Below the pieces are notes generated by a model that saw only the letters and a list, made by a program, of their open reading frames with translations, did not search any database and was not told where the DNA came from. From NCBI RefSeq assembly GCF_014640555.1, contig NZ_BMHE01000022.1, positions 43,092-107,091 on the forward strand: 64,000 nt of DNA. The letters are read 5' to 3'. The position numbers and the translations under genes are program-made. This DNA is from Paenibacillus marchantiophytorum. GTDB lineage: Bacteria; Bacillota; Bacilli; Paenibacillales; NBRC-103111. Positions 34,519 to 44,237 of this stretch are shown here, in pieces; positions within the stretch are counted from its first letter, which is position 1; every line of letters begins with the position of its first letter.

Positions 34519-34691
34519 ATGTTCTCCCCATTCAAGCGTTAGTTTGTCTTCATTATAGGAGAGGACTTTCATACCCGTATTATTGGAGAGTAAAAGGATT
34601 GTAAAATTTGACACGTTTCGTCAAAAGTTGGCGTTAAACAAAAACAAAAAGGAGCCGTAGTTCATTAGATTGATGGATGGATTGAGCGGGG

Positions 34692-35550
34692 GCCAATGAG
34701 AAAACCCGAGCCTGCGGCTAAGTCACCCAGTCAATGAACCTTGAGGAAAACCAAGCCCCCTAACGAACTGAATACCCTTTATTCGGCCAAAATAGCTCAT
34801 TCTGAAAATCAAATGAATGCCAGATGCTCTATTTCAAGCAAATGACCATCATTCTGCCAATAAAATGCCGGATAGCGCCAACTCCGTTCATTAAATCTCC
34901 AAAGTAGCCATTTTCTCGTCTATAAGCATCATACAGTTCATTAGATGCCATTGAGATCGAAAACCTCCAAAGCAAAGAAGTCTGTGGTGGAAGCCAATAT
35001 GAAAAACCAGGCCTGCGGCGTGGTCACTCAGTCAATGAACTTTGAGGAAAACCAAGCCCCCTAACGAACTCAATACCCCTTATTCGGCCAAAATCACTCA
35101 TTCTAAAAATTTAATGAATGCCAGATGCTCTATTTCAAGCAAATGACCATCGTTCTGCCAATAAAATGCCGGATAGCGTCAACACCGTTCATTAAATTTC
35201 TAAAGCAGCCATTTTCTCGTCTATAAGCATCATACGGTTCATTAGATGCCCTTTAAGACCCAAAACCTCCAAAGCAAAGAAGTTTGTGGTGGGCACCAAT
35301 ATGAAAAACCGATCCTGCGGCGTGGTCACTCAGTCAATGAACCTTGTGGAAAACCAAGCCCCCTAACGAACTCAATACCCCTTATTCGGCCAAAATCACT
35401 CATTCTGAAAATCTAATGAAAGCCAGATGCTCTATTTCAAGCAAATGACCATCATTCTGCCAATAAAATGCCGGATAGCGCCAACTCCGTTCATTAAATT
35501 TCCAAAGTAGCCATTTTCTCGTCTATAAGCATCATACGGTTCATTAGATA
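34692..35550. repeat. ~250-bp repeat, three tandem copies (301-302 bp period)
   Basis: The landmark CCTGCGGC recurs at 34711, 35012 and 35314. Each unit holds the dispersed repeat core seen at 25744 and 52014 plus a linker (CCTCCAAAGCAAAGAAG, then GTGGTGG) of about 50 bases that is itself repeated. The units look roughly 90 percent alike by eye. No shared reading frame. The array fills the space between the SpeD operon start and the SDR gene end. Confidence 0.85.
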
Positions 35551-35557
35551 CCCTAAA

Positions 35558-35594
35558 CAAAGGAGCTAAGCGTCCAAGCCGCTTAGCTCCTTTG
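35558..35594 (-). terminator. Terminator after SDR gene
   Basis: Perfect 15-bp stem CAAAGGAGCTAAGCG / CGCTTAGCTCCTTTG with a 7-base loop. No long U-run follows. Confidence 0.7.
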
Positions 35595-35613
35595 TCATGT
35601 CAATAAAAGTTCA

Positions 35614-36426
35614 TCACTCCGCAATGAGCGATACCTCTTCCCACGCCGCGACTTCCTTGATTCTTTGGCCCAAAGCATCCCGAATGCCATATGTCGCCAG
35701 TGCACCGACTGGGAAATGCAGCGGCGGATTCTCACTGTTAATCATCGCGATCATCGCTTCTACCGCTTTGCCTTGATCGCCCTTTTTCAAAGCCTCATAA
35801 CCTCGATAGAATGCTTCATAAATAGGGGCATATTCAGGTAAAGGCTCAGCTAATTTCCTTGAATGTCCCATAAATTCTGTTTCGAATACGCCGGGTTCCA
35901 CAATTGTTGTCTTGATCCCGAAGGGTTCTAGTTCAGCAGCCATTGCTTTGGAGAAACCTTCTACAGCAAATTTGGAAGCCGCATACAGGCTGAACGTTGG
36001 AACGGCCCACACACCAAAGACCGATGAGATATTCACATAATGACCCGATTTCTGTTTTTTGAAGACTGGCAGGGTCTCACGAATGACATCCAGCATGCCA
36101 AATACATTCACATCAAATTGCTTTCTGATTTCTTCATCGGTATATTCCTCCAGCATCCCAAAAAGCCCGTATCCCGCATTATTAACAACAATATCAATGC
36201 GTCCGAATCGCTCAACAGCTTCTTGAACTGCAGCTTGAATCTGCTCTTTCTTGGTCACATCCAATGATGCAATATGGATTTGATCTGGGGATGCTTTTTG
36301 CAGATCAGCGATGTCATTGAGATTGCGCGCAGTTGCGACAATTCTGTCTCCCGTGTGAAGCAATTGCTCGACAAACTTACGACCGAATCCCGTGGAAGTT
36401 CCTGTAATAAACCATACTCTACTCAT
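35614..36426 (-). CDS. Short-chain dehydrogenase/reductase
   Basis: 270 residues. Classical SDR features: TGTSTGFGRKF for NAD(P) binding, VNNAGYGLFG, the Ser-Tyr-Lys catalytic set (NISSVFG, then FSLYAASKFAVEGFSKAM) and IVEPGVFETEF. An Arg-rich ARNLNDIADL after the second strand suggests NADP(H) preference. It lies 33 bases after the upstream SDR gene in the same direction and is probably co-transcribed under the TetR gene at 37291. The substrate is unknown. Confidence 0.85.
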   Translation of the reverse strand: MSRVWFITGTSTGFGRKFVEQLLHTGDRIVATARNLNDIADLQKASPDQIHIASLDVTKKEQIQAAVQEAVERFGRIDIVVNNAGYGLFGMLEEYTDEEIRKQFDVNVFGMLDVIRETLPVFKKQKSGHYVNISSVFGVWAVPTFSLYAASKFAVEGFSKAMAAELEPFGIKTTIVEPGVFETEFMGHSRKLAEPLPEYAPIYEAFYRGYEALKKGDQGKAVEAMIAMINSENPPLHFPVGALATYGIRDALGQRIKEVAAWEEVSLIAE

Positions 36427-36459
36427 AGAAAGTTTACTCCTTTAAGTTAGGAATTGTTA

Positions 36460-37227
36460 TTAAGCTAGATAGATCGGAGCGCCAAATGGGGAAGAACCCG
36501 CGCCTCCATCTACGCTGATTTCGGCCCCCTGGACGAATGCAGCAGCATCCGAGGCTAGGAACAACGCAACATTGGCAATCTCATCCGGTTCGCCCAAACG
36601 GTTCAGCGGAATCGACCGCGTAAGCTTGGACTCTATCTGGGCTAATCCTTCAGGCTGCCCCCATATTGGCGTTCTCGTCGCTCCAGGCGAAATTGTATTC
36701 ACGCGAATGCCTCGCGGCGATAATTCCGAAACCATCACTCTTGCCATGCTGCTGACCGCGCCTTTGCTTGCTGCATAGGCCGACCATCCAGGGCTACCTG
36801 CAGTCGCAAGCACCGAACTGTTCAGAATGACCGAAGCTTGCGGTTTCAGATGAGGCAGCGCAGCTTGAACGGTGAAAAAGACGCCAGTAACGTTAATCTT
36901 GAGAATCTCCTCAAAAACAGAAAGTTCTGTCCCCCCTACTGGGGTATGACCAGAAATACCCGCATTAGCAAAAACCACATCCAATTCGCCAAATCTCTCC
37001 ACCGCTGCGGCAACAGCTTTCTCCAAGCTGGCTGGATCGGTTGTATTCGCCTGAACGGCAAAACCATTCACAGTACCCAGCTCCTCCAACGCCGCGTCTA
37101 AGGTAGCCTGATTCCTGCCGGTAATCACAACTTTCGCTCCCTCAGCCACGAACAATTTGGCGGTTGCCAATCCAATCCCGCTATTTCCACCTGTAATAAA
37201 CGCTACTTTGCCATTAAGTTTTCCCAT
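36460..37227 (-). CDS. Short-chain dehydrogenase/reductase (classical)
   Basis: 255 residues. ITGGNSGIGLATAKLF binds the cofactor; VFANAGISGH, LNSSVLATAGSPGWSAYAASKGAV (Ser, Tyr, Lys) and SPGATRTPI complete the active site. The C-terminal DAAAFVQGAEISVDGGAG is typical. An intact GAATGATCATTC palindrome 25 bases upstream, similar to the site before the TetR gene, suggests repression by that TetR protein. The TetR gene ends 63 bases upstream. Confidence 0.88.
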   Translation of the reverse strand: MGKLNGKVAFITGGNSGIGLATAKLFVAEGAKVVITGRNQATLDAALEELGTVNGFAVQANTTDPASLEKAVAAAVERFGELDVVFANAGISGHTPVGGTELSVFEEILKINVTGVFFTVQAALPHLKPQASVILNSSVLATAGSPGWSAYAASKGAVSSMARVMVSELSPRGIRVNTISPGATRTPIWGQPEGLAQIESKLTRSIPLNRLGEPDEIANVALFLASDAAAFVQGAEISVDGGAGSSPFGAPIYLA

Positions 37228-37251
37228 TTTCGATTGCCCCTTTGTTTTCTA

Positions 37252-37263
37252 GAATGATCATTC
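37252..37263. promoter_or_regulatory. Candidate TetR operator before SDR operon
   Basis: GAATGATCATTC is a perfect 12-bp palindrome, similar to the GAACGATC half-sites at 37905-37953. Confidence 0.6.
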
Positions 37264-37290
37264 CCAAATAACCAAAAAAAATTTACACAC

Positions 37291-37869
37291 TCATTTATCT
37301 AAAGTTGCTTTGGAAACATTGGCTATACGATGAAGCTTCTCCTTATTGGTTGAAGCCCGAGCTAATACCCGCAGTCCTAGAAGCGCATTGTGTAGACTTT
37401 CCGCTAGTTCCTCGGCGCTGCGACCAGTTGTAAACTCTCCCGCTTCCTGACCCCTCCGGATAATATCTGTGAGAAGTCGCTCCGATTGGATGAAGCTTTC
37501 ATTTACCTTCGCTTCCACCTCTGAATCCTGCGAGGCAAGTTCAATAGCCATATTCACGTACAAGCAACCTGGAGGACTGTCTTCAGCAATTCCATCTATC
37601 ATCAAATCGAACATAAAGCTTATGGCTTCTTTAGGGGTTGCACGGAGGACACCTGCCTCGAGCCGCGAGTTGACCAGTTTGCTGTATCGATCAGCAGCCT
37701 GAAGATATAGCTTATGTTTATCGCCAAATGTATCATACAAACTTCTGCGGTGAATACCCATAGATGCGACTAGATCATTCATCGATGTCTTTTCATAACC
37801 TTGCTCCCAAAATAGCCTCATCGCTCTATACAACACGGTATCTTCATCAAATTCCTTTGTTCTAGCCAT
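37291..37869 (-). CDS. TetR family regulator of the SDR genes
   Basis: 192 residues. Helix-turn-helix KTSMNDLVASMGIHRRSLYDTFGDKHKLY is the pattern of the NemR/AcuR-like TetR branch (FWEQGYEKTS, then GIHRRSLYDTFGDK), with GCLYVNMAIELA in the ligand domain. Members of this branch commonly respond to electrophiles or aldehydes and control reductases, which fits the two SDR genes downstream. A large inverted repeat lies upstream at 37905-37953 for autoregulation. Confidence 0.85.
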   Translation of the reverse strand: MARTKEFDEDTVLYRAMRLFWEQGYEKTSMNDLVASMGIHRRSLYDTFGDKHKLYLQAADRYSKLVNSRLEAGVLRATPKEAISFMFDLMIDGIAEDSPPGCLYVNMAIELASQDSEVEAKVNESFIQSERLLTDIIRRGQEAGEFTTGRSAEELAESLHNALLGLRVLARASTNKEKLHRIANVSKATLDK

Positions 37870-37904
37870 CTCGTACTGTCCTCCTTTCTAAAATGATCTT
37901 AACA

Positions 37905-37953
37905 TATTGAGAACGATCGGTAAAGAATTATATTTTACTGATCGTTCTCAATA
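37905..37953. promoter_or_regulatory. Long inverted repeat, TetR autoregulatory site
   Basis: Arms 37905-37924 and 37934-37953 match at 19 of 20 positions (TATTGAGAACGATC on each side) around an AT-rich 9-base spacer. This is a double TetR site over the regulator's own promoter. Confidence 0.75.
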
Positions 37954-37980
37954 TAAGGTTTGTTAATAATCCTTACTACG

Positions 37981-38235
37981 GCATTCTCCACGAGCGGCTG
38001 CAAGCTTAGTCACTTAATCATTCGCTCCGGCAAGGAAGCCCGCATAGATGTCTTGCGGTTCACTGCGCGCTGTCAGCAGGATAATGGGCAATTCGTACAG
38101 GGTAAAACGCTCGCGAATCAATCGTGTCAACTCGTAGCCTGACATGCCAGGCATCATAACGTCAGCTATGACCAGATCCCATTAGCTGTTATGCAGTCTG
38201 CGAAGCGCTTCGTTACCGGAAGACACGGTTTCGAT
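37981..38235 (-). pseudogene. Remnant of a hybrid sensor kinase (receiver domain)
   Basis: On the - strand the frame from 38235 reads IETVSSGNEALRRLHNS, a stop, then WDLVIADVMMPGMSGYELTR and LPIILLTARSEPQDIYAGF up to LAGAND and a second stop. This is a response-regulator receiver of the type fused into 7TM-type hybrid kinases, with the phospho-acceptor Asp still in place. After the second stop and a frame change, 37981-38004 encodes LQPLVENA, the N box of a LytS-type kinase, so the piece between has been deleted. With two stops, a frame change and deletions it cannot be functional. Confidence 0.75.
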
Positions 38236-38266
38236 ATGTCATGAAGGCCTCATTTCATGGATTCCT

Positions 38267-41200
38267 CTATAGTCCTAACAGGACATAAACAATTTTGGCA
38301 GCTTCCGCACGTGTCGCAGCCGCGGAATTGGAATTCGGATCGCTGAAGCTTGAATAAGTCGTCACAATATCCGCGTTCTTCCCGAGGATAGAAGCCGCCT
38401 TTTGCGTCATTGCCACCATCTGCTGCTTCGTTAACGTCTGGTTAGGGTTGAAATTACCGGCTGAGTCTCGTTCTACGACTCCCTTTCCTGCAGCGGCTAT
38501 AATAGCAGGATAATTCACGTTGCTCGCTGCACTTATATCCGTAAAGACAGTAGGTGTATCGGAGTAATCGTTAGGTATTTGCAGAGCTTTGGCCAGCATA
38601 ACAGTAAAATCCGCTTTGGTAATTAGCGCTTCCGGTAAATAATAGCTCGCGGTTCCACCAGCTGCAATTCCCTTGGAAGCAACCGTTTGGATTGCTGATT
38701 TGGCCCAATAATTGGCGTTGACATCTTCATATGTTTTCTCATGAAGTTTCACCACGGTCATCGTGTAAGGTTTTAAGGTTGCCGTAGCCGCGAACTGATT
38801 GCCTGGGATAGTGGGATAGGGATTGCTTTTCGGCTCTTGTCTCCATATGGTGTAGTCGTTAACAAGAAAATCAGGCACCGGATCTCCGCCGTACGACCAG
38901 ATAGGCATCATTTGCTGACCTGGCAGCGATACTTCGATTTCTTTGTTAGTTCGATTGCTGAACACGACGGTTTTGAGGCCATTGCCATCCCCTAGACCCC
39001 AAGCTCCTACATCATTCACTTTCAAGTCTTTGCCATACACATAATCGGCTGGCACGGCGTTGTTCATCATCCTGAAATCGCCTGATGTCATGTTCATATC
39101 ATAATAATACTCATTTTCTTTGAGCAATTGCCCAATTTCTCTGAAGGTGTAGTAGGGCGGAAGAACGACCATCCCTGCCTTATTATTGGTATCTAACCGA
39201 TCCTGTACGACACCAAAAAATTGATTGTCAACCAGACAATGATAAGCCGAAATCTGCACCTTGCCGGATTTAATGAAATTCAAAAATCTTTCCATATAAT
39301 GCATGGCAAAGGCAGGCGTCTTCCCTAAATGAATTCTTCCTTTTTCGGCCAAATTCGTTTCGCCGCCAAAAATAAGTCCGCTAATGCCACCGTATTCTGT
39401 GATCCAAAACTCCTTATTCGGAAATTGCAATGACTGCTCTTTGATCAATTGATATCTGTTTTCATTATTCACAGTAAGAAAGTCCATGAATTTCTCCTGC
39501 GTCAAATTGTCAAGGTCATGGATGCCAGTGTATTCATGTGGGATGACAGCATCATAGATATCTGGATTTGCGGCAATAGTCCTATTCCACTCCTCCCATC
39601 TGACATAGCGGTTATGGGCCGTGTCGACCAGGTCAAGCGGATCGTTGGGCTTATGTGCGTCTGGATTGCCCACAATGATCGTTTCTTGCCATTTATCCAA
39701 AATAACAATGCCGACTTTAATTGTCGGATCTATTTGTTTAATCGCCGTATACACTTGGCGCGCTTTATAGACGTAGTCGGTCACCGAAGGGAAAGCATTG
39801 CCATATTTATTCAAATAAAATTCATTGCCCATTTCGATGTGAATCGGCTGCACCGACAGCGTTCGGATTTCCCGCACTTCATCGATGATGTCCGCTACAG
39901 ACTGGTAGGCAACATTGAGCACAAAAGTGCTTGGCAAATTAAGCTCATTCGGAGTCTGGAATATATCGTTCAGATAAATGCCATTTTTGCCATTATTCTT
40001 GCCGCTGACAGAAGTGTATTCGAACCCCGTTGTCACATTCGCATAACGCGGATCGTTCGCATTGACTAATGAACCGTCCTTATATAAATAATAATTGGCC
40101 GCTGTGCCGTCAGGCACTCTGAGGAGATCTAACCCCAGATCTTTCATCAGCGAATTGTTTCTTGCATTGTACCATTGATCGGATCGACCGAGATCATTCA
40201 GTTTGGGATCATTCATGCCATATAGAGCCGTTGGGATAACTTGCTTTTCCCCATACACAGCAAATGATGCTGTCCCATAAGCCTGTGCCGCGGCCGGAGT
40301 TACTGTGACCTGACAGGTTGCGACAATGCTGTTATTGGCGGTTACCGCTTGGATCACAGCAGTTCCTGGCGACACGGCCGTTACTGCCCTAGCTTTTGAA
40401 GCGCTTCCATTTAGCTTAACGATTTGCTCGTTGCTGCTGCTCCATACAACACTGTCATCGTCCAACTCCACATTTTTGGGTTCGTAGATCGCCCTCAAAT
40501 TTTCGGTGTCACCCACACGAAGGTTCATCGAAGTTTTATAGAACTGCAAGCTGCTCAGAATCGGCCCCGTATACGGATTATCGGCGGCTGATGCTAGTAC
40601 TCGTACATCATCCAGGCTCGGCTTCAATAAATTATGCCCGAATGTGACCGTTCTTTTGGTTGCTGTGGATAACCCACTGTACATCCCCATCGTTTGATAA
40701 GCGGTTTCGGTTTTCTTCTTGATTTGCACGATGACCGAATTGCCATCCACCAATAATCGAACATCGTAGCTAACCCCCGACTCTAGGGTATAATCGGCAA
40801 GCTTACTTTCACCAACGATGCCTGATTTGTAAAATGAGATTTTATTGGGCTTCACTAGCAACGAATCATAATTGCTGCTTTGACTATCGCCAAAATCGAC
40901 CCTCATGAACGCGCCTGACGCCGAAACATCAGGAATGATGAGATTGAACGTCAACAGAAATTTCTTCCATGACTTGCCTTTGATCCTCGCCTTGGAGATA
41001 GAGTTAGCGTCCTTGGCTACAAACCTGCCATCCACATATTGATAGTTCATGTAATTCCCCGGTGCCGCATCCCACTTGCTAGTCGCAGTCGCAAACGTAT
41101 CCTCAAAAACCGTAGGCCAAGAAGCTGTTGCTAGGTCTACATCAGGAATTTGCGGGAATTCAGCTTCCGGCGAATAAACTTTGACATTGTCCAAGCTTGG

Positions 41201-41830
41201 CTTCAACAGATTGTGTCCGAAAGTCACCGTTCTTTTCTCAGCTGCAAACAGGTTGCTATACATCCCTATCGTCTGATAGACGGTTTGATCATTCTTCTTC
41301 ATTTGTACGATCGCCGAATTGCCATCAACGAGTATTTTAAAATCATAGCTGACCCCAGATTCCAACGTGTAATCAGCAAGCTTCGTCTCGCCGACGATGC
41401 CAGATTTGTAAAACGAGATTTTATTGGATTTCACTAATAAGGAATCATAATTGCTGCTTTGGCTATCGCCGAGGTCAACCCTCATGAAAGAACCTGCTGT
41501 CGAGATATCCGGGATCACGAGATTAAAGGTTAAAAGAAACTGCGACCAGCTTCTGCTTTTGATCCTTGCTTTTGAACTGGCATTTGTATCCTTGGCAGCG
41601 AAACGTCCATTCAAATACTCATAATTCATATAGTTGCCGGCTGGAGCATCCCATTTGGCTGTCGGTGAGGCAAAAGTATCCTCGAAGACTACTGGCCATG
41701 AAGCTGATACTTGATCGATATCAGGAATGACGGGGTCTTGAGCAGATACTTGCGACGGCATTGCACTGATAACACTCAATACGAAAGTGAAGACCATACA
41801 GATGCTTACGAATTTTGCGAAAATTTTCAT
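38267..41830 (-). CDS. Secreted SLH-anchored glycoside hydrolase (GH-A clan)
   Basis: 1187 residues. Signal peptide about 1-30 (ending SQVSAQ). Two nearly identical modules of about 185 residues (about 42-228 and 238-425; each starts ASWPVVFEDTF or ASWPTVFEDTF) look like lectin-type beta sandwiches. A Big_2-like domain follows (VVWSSSNEQIVKLNG). The barrel (about 525-1010) has IEMGNEFYL near 669 (acid/base Glu) and FWITEYGG near 811 (nucleophile Glu), the pattern of GH51/GH39-like arabinofuranosidases or xylosidases. SLH domains at the C-terminus anchor it to the cell wall; the third is short (FSDPNSNSAAATRAEAAK) and seems to lack its middle. Last gene of the 48754-38267 cluster. Confidence 0.8.
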   Translation of the reverse strand: MKIFAKFVSICMVFTFVLSVISAMPSQVSAQDPVIPDIDQVSASWPVVFEDTFASPTAKWDAPAGNYMNYEYLNGRFAAKDTNASSKARIKSRSWSQFLLTFNLVIPDISTAGSFMRVDLGDSQSSNYDSLLVKSNKISFYKSGIVGETKLADYTLESGVSYDFKILVDGNSAIVQMKKNDQTVYQTIGMYSNLFAAEKRTVTFGHNLLKPSLDNVKVYSPEAEFPQIPDVDLATASWPTVFEDTFATATSKWDAAPGNYMNYQYVDGRFVAKDANSISKARIKGKSWKKFLLTFNLIIPDVSASGAFMRVDFGDSQSSNYDSLLVKPNKISFYKSGIVGESKLADYTLESGVSYDVRLLVDGNSVIVQIKKKTETAYQTMGMYSGLSTATKRTVTFGHNLLKPSLDDVRVLASAADNPYTGPILSSLQFYKTSMNLRVGDTENLRAIYEPKNVELDDDSVVWSSSNEQIVKLNGSASKARAVTAVSPGTAVIQAVTANNSIVATCQVTVTPAAAQAYGTASFAVYGEKQVIPTALYGMNDPKLNDLGRSDQWYNARNNSLMKDLGLDLLRVPDGTAANYYLYKDGSLVNANDPRYANVTTGFEYTSVSGKNNGKNGIYLNDIFQTPNELNLPSTFVLNVAYQSVADIIDEVREIRTLSVQPIHIEMGNEFYLNKYGNAFPSVTDYVYKARQVYTAIKQIDPTIKVGIVILDKWQETIIVGNPDAHKPNDPLDLVDTAHNRYVRWEEWNRTIAANPDIYDAVIPHEYTGIHDLDNLTQEKFMDFLTVNNENRYQLIKEQSLQFPNKEFWITEYGGISGLIFGGETNLAEKGRIHLGKTPAFAMHYMERFLNFIKSGKVQISAYHCLVDNQFFGVVQDRLDTNNKAGMVVLPPYYTFREIGQLLKENEYYYDMNMTSGDFRMMNNAVPADYVYGKDLKVNDVGAWGLGDGNGLKTVVFSNRTNKEIEVSLPGQQMMPIWSYGGDPVPDFLVNDYTIWRQEPKSNPYPTIPGNQFAATATLKPYTMTVVKLHEKTYEDVNANYWAKSAIQTVASKGIAAGGTASYYLPEALITKADFTVMLAKALQIPNDYSDTPTVFTDISAASNVNYPAIIAAAGKGVVERDSAGNFNPNQTLTKQQMVAMTQKAASILGKNADIVTTYSSFSDPNSNSAAATRAEAAKIVYVLLGL

Positions 41831-41868
41831 TTTCCATCCTCCTATTCGCTCACCCAGATGTACGGCCG

Positions 41869-44208
41869 CTACTCCCTGGATTCAGGGAACAGCAGCTTGT
41901 ACTGTTGGGGCGTTATCCCTTCTCTTTTCTTAAATTTACGAATAAAATGGGACTGGTCTAGGTAGCCGACCCGCTCCACAATCTCTTTGACGCTCATCGA
42001 CCTTGCTTGCAGCAATTCCTTCGCTTGATTCATGCGAATTTCTTCCACGTAGTCGCTTAGCGTCGTTCCTGTCTGATTTTTGAAATATCGCGATAAATAC
42101 GAAGGAGAAACCGCGAAGGTATCGGCAATTTGGTTGGAATTTAAGGTCACGTCGGCATAATGCTGCGCAACATAATCCACGATTTTATCGCGCAGTTCGA
42201 AATTCCGACTTTCCTTCTTGCGACCCATTTCGTCGGCAAATCGGATGCAGTAACGCAGGAAGATGCGCTCAAACTCCTCCACGGTTTCAAAAACAAAAGC
42301 TTGCAGCATCTCATCTGAATCCCGATCCTGTTCTTCCCGGGAAATCTCCTTAGCCAATTTGAGCACGGCCATAATCAACCCTTGGCATAGCGCTTGCGCT
42401 GCTCCTGACGCCAGATCGCTGCCGCGCATTGCTTGAATCTCTTCGGCAATGACCGTGCTCGCCAATTCGCGATCGCCCAGCTTAATAGCCTTAATCAACT
42501 TGGCGGCAGCTTCGTCCATAAACTCATAATGCGAGTTCGCTTCTTCCATAGGGGCATCTTGATACAGCAGAACGAGGTTGTTCCCTTCCAAGAATCGACG
42601 ATGCGACGTTTCAACGGCTTGCCTGTAATACACTGGCATATCCAGTACATGATGAAACAATTCGCTGATTCCTAACGTAACCGTGAAAGGGAAAAGCCGC
42701 TCAAAGAAATCGCGAATTTTTTCTGCTGCCTCATGCAGCATCTCTTCACATTCCGCGTCTTCCTCCGCTTTAATCCCTACCAAGAGCGCAACACCGCGGT
42801 TTTCTGTTAAATCGATGGCATAGCCATGGCCTAACTCCATGGAAATTTCCTCCGCTACATTCATAATGCTGTACTTGAGGACATTTTGAATGATCGCTGT
42901 GTTCGTCTTCTCGAAATTGCGGTAATCATCAATACGAATAAGCAGGACAGCGAACCGTTCATAAGCAAGCTGCATGCCTGCTTTCCCTGTCAGTTCGTCC
43001 AGTTCCTCGCGGGATCTCACATTGCCTTTGATCAGATCAGCCAGAATCTTTTCTTTCCATGCCGCTGATTTGGTCCGCAGATGCGAGCGCAGGTCGTTAT
43101 TCTCCAAATTCATATGTTCAAATGCTTCGCTCAACCAGCCAAGCTCATTATTTTGCCGATGCACCTCGGATGACGGGTTCTTGCGAACGGAATCCAGCAG
43201 CCTCTTGATGGGCTTATAATGTTGTCTGGCAAGGAAGAGCGATAAGCCAATCCCCAGCAGCAGAACCGATACCACGATGACATAAAATATCGTCTGTGTT
43301 TGCCTAACCACGGTAAGAAACTGCGCCGTCGGCACGACTACGTAATAAGACCAAGGCATGAAGCCGGATTCGAGTTGGACGGAAGAATGCGGTCCTTCGG
43401 GCAAATTCAAGCTGCTCACGATGGAGGCCGTACGGTCGGCAGGCAGCCAGGGAAGCAGTCTGGCTGCGTCCTTCCCTTCCCCGCTTCCGCTGGAAGCGGA
43501 TACGATTACTCGATCATCTTTATCAATAATGAAGGCTTCGCCTTCAAACTCCTTAATTGCCCCCCCTATCGCCTTTTTCAGTTCCGCCCCACTGATCAAA
43601 TAAAGAACTACTTGCGTCGGTTTAACCCCATTGCCTGGGAGTGGGAACATGTAGATAGCCGCGTCCAACTTGTTGGCGCCATTCACGCTGATCGACTGAA
43701 CGGGCAATAAATACGGCTCCTTCAGTCCTGCAGCAAGTTTCTCGAATTCCTCATGGTTCAAATTCGCGAAAGGGTATACGTTTTCAAAAAAAGTGTCCAG
43801 ATCATAGACACCGCTTGCCGCATAAATCTTCTGCTCCTGCATGCCATTGAAATACAGACCAATATCCAGCAGGTAGGAGTGTGTAGAGCCATATGACCTT
43901 AGCTCTTGAATGCCCTGTTTCGTCTCATAGCCACCTTCAGAGAAGGAATACCTCAGCAGCTTATTATTACTAGTGATTTGCAACGACATTTGCCGCAATT
44001 CAGTAAAGCGTTGATCGATCTGATCACGGATCTGCTTCAATGAGGTGATATTGGACTGTTCGACAATCCCCTCAAGCGTATCGAAAAACTTCGTGTAGAC
44101 GAAGCCTCCGATAGCGGCAAGTAGAAAGACGACTAAGAACAGATAAGAAAAAAAGTAAGTCATAAGTCGTGATACCTGAGGTGTTCTTTGCTTTTTTCCA
44201 ATGCTCAT
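41869..44208 (-). CDS. Membrane-bound AraC-type regulator (YtdP-like)
   Basis: 779 residues. Transmembrane segment at about 17-40, an extracellular Cache-like sensor at about 45-290, a second transmembrane segment near 300-325 (IFYVIVVSVLLLGIGLSLFLA), a cytoplasmic GGDEF-like degenerate region, then a C-terminal AraC domain at about 680-779 (SNQIADTFAVSPSYLSRYFKNQTG and VGYLDQSHFIRKFKKREGITP). This one-component layout binds a sugar outside and DNA inside. It lies between the sialidase-fold gene and the SLH glycosidase gene and presumably activates the 48754-38267 cluster. Confidence 0.88.
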   Translation of the reverse strand: MSIGKKQRTPQVSRLMTYFFSYLFLVVFLLAAIGGFVYTKFFDTLEGIVEQSNITSLKQIRDQIDQRFTELRQMSLQITSNNKLLRYSFSEGGYETKQGIQELRSYGSTHSYLLDIGLYFNGMQEQKIYAASGVYDLDTFFENVYPFANLNHEEFEKLAAGLKEPYLLPVQSISVNGANKLDAAIYMFPLPGNGVKPTQVVLYLISGAELKKAIGGAIKEFEGEAFIIDKDDRVIVSASSGSGEGKDAARLLPWLPADRTASIVSSLNLPEGPHSSVQLESGFMPWSYYVVVPTAQFLTVVRQTQTIFYVIVVSVLLLGIGLSLFLARQHYKPIKRLLDSVRKNPSSEVHRQNNELGWLSEAFEHMNLENNDLRSHLRTKSAAWKEKILADLIKGNVRSREELDELTGKAGMQLAYERFAVLLIRIDDYRNFEKTNTAIIQNVLKYSIMNVAEEISMELGHGYAIDLTENRGVALLVGIKAEEDAECEEMLHEAAEKIRDFFERLFPFTVTLGISELFHHVLDMPVYYRQAVETSHRRFLEGNNLVLLYQDAPMEEANSHYEFMDEAAAKLIKAIKLGDRELASTVIAEEIQAMRGSDLASGAAQALCQGLIMAVLKLAKEISREEQDRDSDEMLQAFVFETVEEFERIFLRYCIRFADEMGRKKESRNFELRDKIVDYVAQHYADVTLNSNQIADTFAVSPSYLSRYFKNQTGTTLSDYVEEIRMNQAKELLQARSMSVKEIVERVGYLDQSHFIRKFKKREGITPQQYKLLFPESRE

Positions 44209-44237
44209 ATGTCGTCTTACTCCTTTACCGGACTTTC

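Noticed and set aside
34692..35550. Tandem repeat considered as a coding repeat protein
   Set aside because: No frame stays open across a unit, and the 301-302-bp period is not constant modulo three.
37960..38142. 60-codon frame on + between the TetR and glycosidase genes
   Set aside because: The opposite strand carries recognisable receiver-domain sequence, so the + frame is a shadow of the pseudogene.
39449..40069. 206-codon open frame on + opposite the SLH glycosidase
   Set aside because: Antisense to the clearly coding barrel region with both catalytic Glu motifs; no ribosome site.
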